Position numbers and translations under genes: made by a program
Shown: positions 62,749 through 64,000 of the stretch, piece after piece
How the letters are laid out: each line of letters starts with the position of its first letter
Numbering within the stretch: position 1 is the first letter of the stretch
From: Sphingorhabdus sp. SMR4y
Lineage (GTDB): Bacteria > Pseudomonadota > Alphaproteobacteria > Sphingomonadales > Sphingomonadaceae
Assembly (NCBI RefSeq): GCF_002218195.1
Contig: NZ_CP022336.1
Span: 2,103,001-2,167,000, forward strand
DNA length: 64,000 nt
Direction of reading: 5' to 3'
The notes under the pieces: generated by a model
What the model saw: the letters and a program-made list of their open reading frames with translations, nothing else
Told to the model about the DNA's origin: nothing
Databases searched by the model: none

Positions 62749-63899
62749 AGCGGCGCAGCGACCGGATTGAACGCCATCATGGCCATATTGTTCATCGGCG
62801 CCGATGCCGGCTTGAACTGGTCCGGATTTATCGCCTGCGTCACTTGTCCCTGAACGAGGGACGCGGCATGGACCTGTTCGGTACGGGGTTGCCGTGCGGC
62901 TTCATAGCGAGCCAGCGCCTGGTCGGTATCGGGTTCCTGAGTCAGGGCCTTGGCCAGAATGAAGCCGTCCTCGATAGCCATGGCTGCCCCCATACCCAGA
63001 AAGGGCAGCATGGCATGTGCTGCATCGCCCAGTAATACCGCTCGGCCGCGCGACCAGCTGGCGAGCGGCTTGCGGTCATAAAGACCCCATTTGATGATGT
63101 TCGACGCATGGCCAATCAGCCCCACGACATCGTCATGCCAGCCTGCAAATGCCTGTGCCAGTTCACTTTGCGTGGCACCGATCGACCAGCCTTCCGGCAC
63201 GGGCTCTCTTGTTTCCACTATTCCGGCGCAATTTACGACTTCCCCGTTGCACATGGTATAACGGTTGAAGGTTCGCTGCGGACCGATGAAAATGGCGCTG
63301 CGTCCCAGATCCATATATGGGCTGGCCTGCTCCATCGGCACCAGAAAACGATAGGCAATATGTTCGGTGAACCGCGGTTCGTCCCCGGGCCGAAGCATCG
63401 CGCGCACCGCCGACCGGACCCCGTCTGCCCCCACCAGCAAGTCCCCTGCAGCCGTATCGCCATTGGCAAATTTCGCTAAGACCTGATTGCCCTCGTCTGT
63501 AAATTCGACCAGCTTGTGGCCGGTAAAGATCCGACCGCCGAGACTTTCCAGAGCGTCAATCAACACCTGCTGCAAATCAGCGCGATAGATGTGGCGGACA
63601 ATATCGGCCTCTCCGTCATCAGCCCGCCCGTCGCCCGGGTCAAAATCCCCCATCAGCAGACGGGCGTTCCGGTAATGCAGGAACGGAAGCACGCCGGCCG
63701 GACAGGCTTTCGCGGCCACCGCACCCTGCAAGCCAAGCGCGCGAAAAACATGCTGGGCTCCGAGACCAAGAGTCAACCCCGCTCCCGTTTCCTCAAGCCT
63801 GCCGGCCGCTTCGTGGACCTCGACATCCATCCCGCGCTTGCGCAGTGCAATCGCCGCCGTCAGTCCGCCCAGCCCGGCCCCGATGATTAATATGTTCAA
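62745..63899 (-). CDS. FAD-dependent aromatic-ring monooxygenase (salicylate/6-hydroxynicotinate type)
   Basis: A 384-residue class A flavoprotein hydroxylase. It has the FAD motif IIGAGLGGLTAAIALRKRG, the DG motif GADGVRSAVRAML, and the GD motif GRAVLLGDAAHAMLPFLGMGAAMAIED. It has the usual length. Members hydroxylate phenolic or pyridine rings. It is on the minus strand, 16 bases downstream of a gene that continues off the window, and its stop overlaps that of the MDR gene. It is likely to belong to the same catabolic locus, possibly as the first ring step. Confidence 0.92.
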   Translation of the reverse strand: MNILIIGAGLGGLTAAIALRKRGMDVEVHEAAGRLEETGAGLTLGLGAQHVFRALGLQGAVAAKACPAGVLPFLHYRNARLLMGDFDPGDGRADDGEADIVRHIYRADLQQVLIDALESLGGRIFTGHKLVEFTDEGNQVLAKFANGDTAAGDLLVGADGVRSAVRAMLRPGDEPRFTEHIAYRFLVPMEQASPYMDLGRSAIFIGPQRTFNRYTMCNGEVVNCAGIVETREPVPEGWSIGATQSELAQAFAGWHDDVVGLIGHASNIIKWGLYDRKPLASWSRGRAVLLGDAAHAMLPFLGMGAAMAIEDGFILAKALTQEPDTDQALARYEAARQPRTEQVHAASLVQGQVTQAINPDQFKPASAPMNNMAMMAFNPVAAPL

Positions 63900-63915
63900 G
63901 GCCAGCCCCTCGCCG

Positions 63916-64000
63916 CTAGCGCTTCAGTTCGACCAGTTCGTACCAGGTCATCATATATCCACCGACCCCGCCCTGAACAAAAATGCCGTCTTCGTCGTCG
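63916..64000 (-). CDS. Partial gene, C-terminus of an unrecognised protein
   Basis: The frame is open from the right edge to a TAG at 63918-63916. The last 27 codons end in VGGYMMTWYELVELKR. The fragment is too short to name. It precedes the monooxygenase gene by 16 bases on the same strand, so it is probably co-transcribed and part of the same locus. Confidence 0.6.
   Translation of the reverse strand, partial: DDEDGIFVQGGVGGYMMTWYELVELKR

Noticed and set aside
1-64000. CRISPR arrays, insertion sequences, prophage, replication origin
   Set aside because: No regular repeats, transposase or integrase genes, attachment-site pairs next to the tRNA, or DnaA-box clusters were seen.

Overview
The window looks like chromosomal DNA of an alphaproteobacterium, most likely a member of the Sphingomonadales (Sphingorhabdus, Parasphingorhabdus or Sphingopyxis-like). 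This is inferred from the SciP/DUF1153 cell-cycle regulator, a 1568-residue NAD-glutamate dehydrogenase, the serC-serA-hisZ-purA order, a CbpA-type DnaJ next to a BrkB protein and FabI, and moderately high GC with alphaproteobacterial codon use. I see no insertion sequence, prophage, CRISPR array, rRNA or replication origin. One tRNA gene (Thr, CGT anticodon) is present.

Region 1 (1-23.5 kb) is mostly housekeeping. It holds a partial prephenate dehydratase, a membrane-anchored cytochrome c, LOG and extensin-type proteins, a ferric-reductase-like membrane protein with a PepSY protein, serC-serA, hisZ-purA and an FMN reductase. Two carboxylate/cation transporters follow, then aroC, fabI, BrkB and a DnaJ-like protein, pdxH with a PhzF-like gene, a serine hydrolase, mnmA, sciP and a GlsB-type membrane protein. 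Region 2 (23.7-38 kb) carries an RND efflux pair (fusion protein plus an unusually long pump), a DUF445 protein, the giant NAD-GDH, a PAS protein, tRNA-Thr, a DUF983 protein and an outer-membrane beta-barrel.

Region 3 (38-49.6 kb) is accessory and redox/detoxification-flavoured. A LysR regulator faces GST, PPOX and DUF1348 genes. An AraC regulator faces an exported isochorismatase-like hydrolase, a YHS protein, an AhpD-like protein, an azoreductase, a dihydrolipoamide-dehydrogenase-like flavoprotein with a C-terminal CxxC, and an exported serine hydrolase. Strong inverted repeats lie in several of the intergenic gaps.

Region 4 (49.8-64 kb) is the most interesting part: two divergent, translationally coupled operons fired from an 86-bp intergenic region that contains a perfect 16-bp palindrome. 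The minus arm encodes a double alpha/beta-hydrolase, a small lipocalin-like protein, a LeuC/LeuD-type hydratase, an HMG-CoA-lyase-like enzyme and a CaiB-type CoA-transferase. The plus arm encodes an isochorismatase-type amidase, two PuuE/allantoinase-like hydrolases, an aldehyde dehydrogenase, a paralogue of the small lipocalin-like protein, an SAM methyltransferase, an 85-residue unknown protein and an MDR oxidoreductase. A convergent FAD monooxygenase follows. My inference is a catabolic route for an amide/imide or N-heterocyclic compound: C-N hydrolysis gives an unsaturated dicarboxylate, which is hydrated, made into a CoA ester and cleaved. The substrate cannot be read from the sequence, and the pathway as a unit is one I do not recognise.
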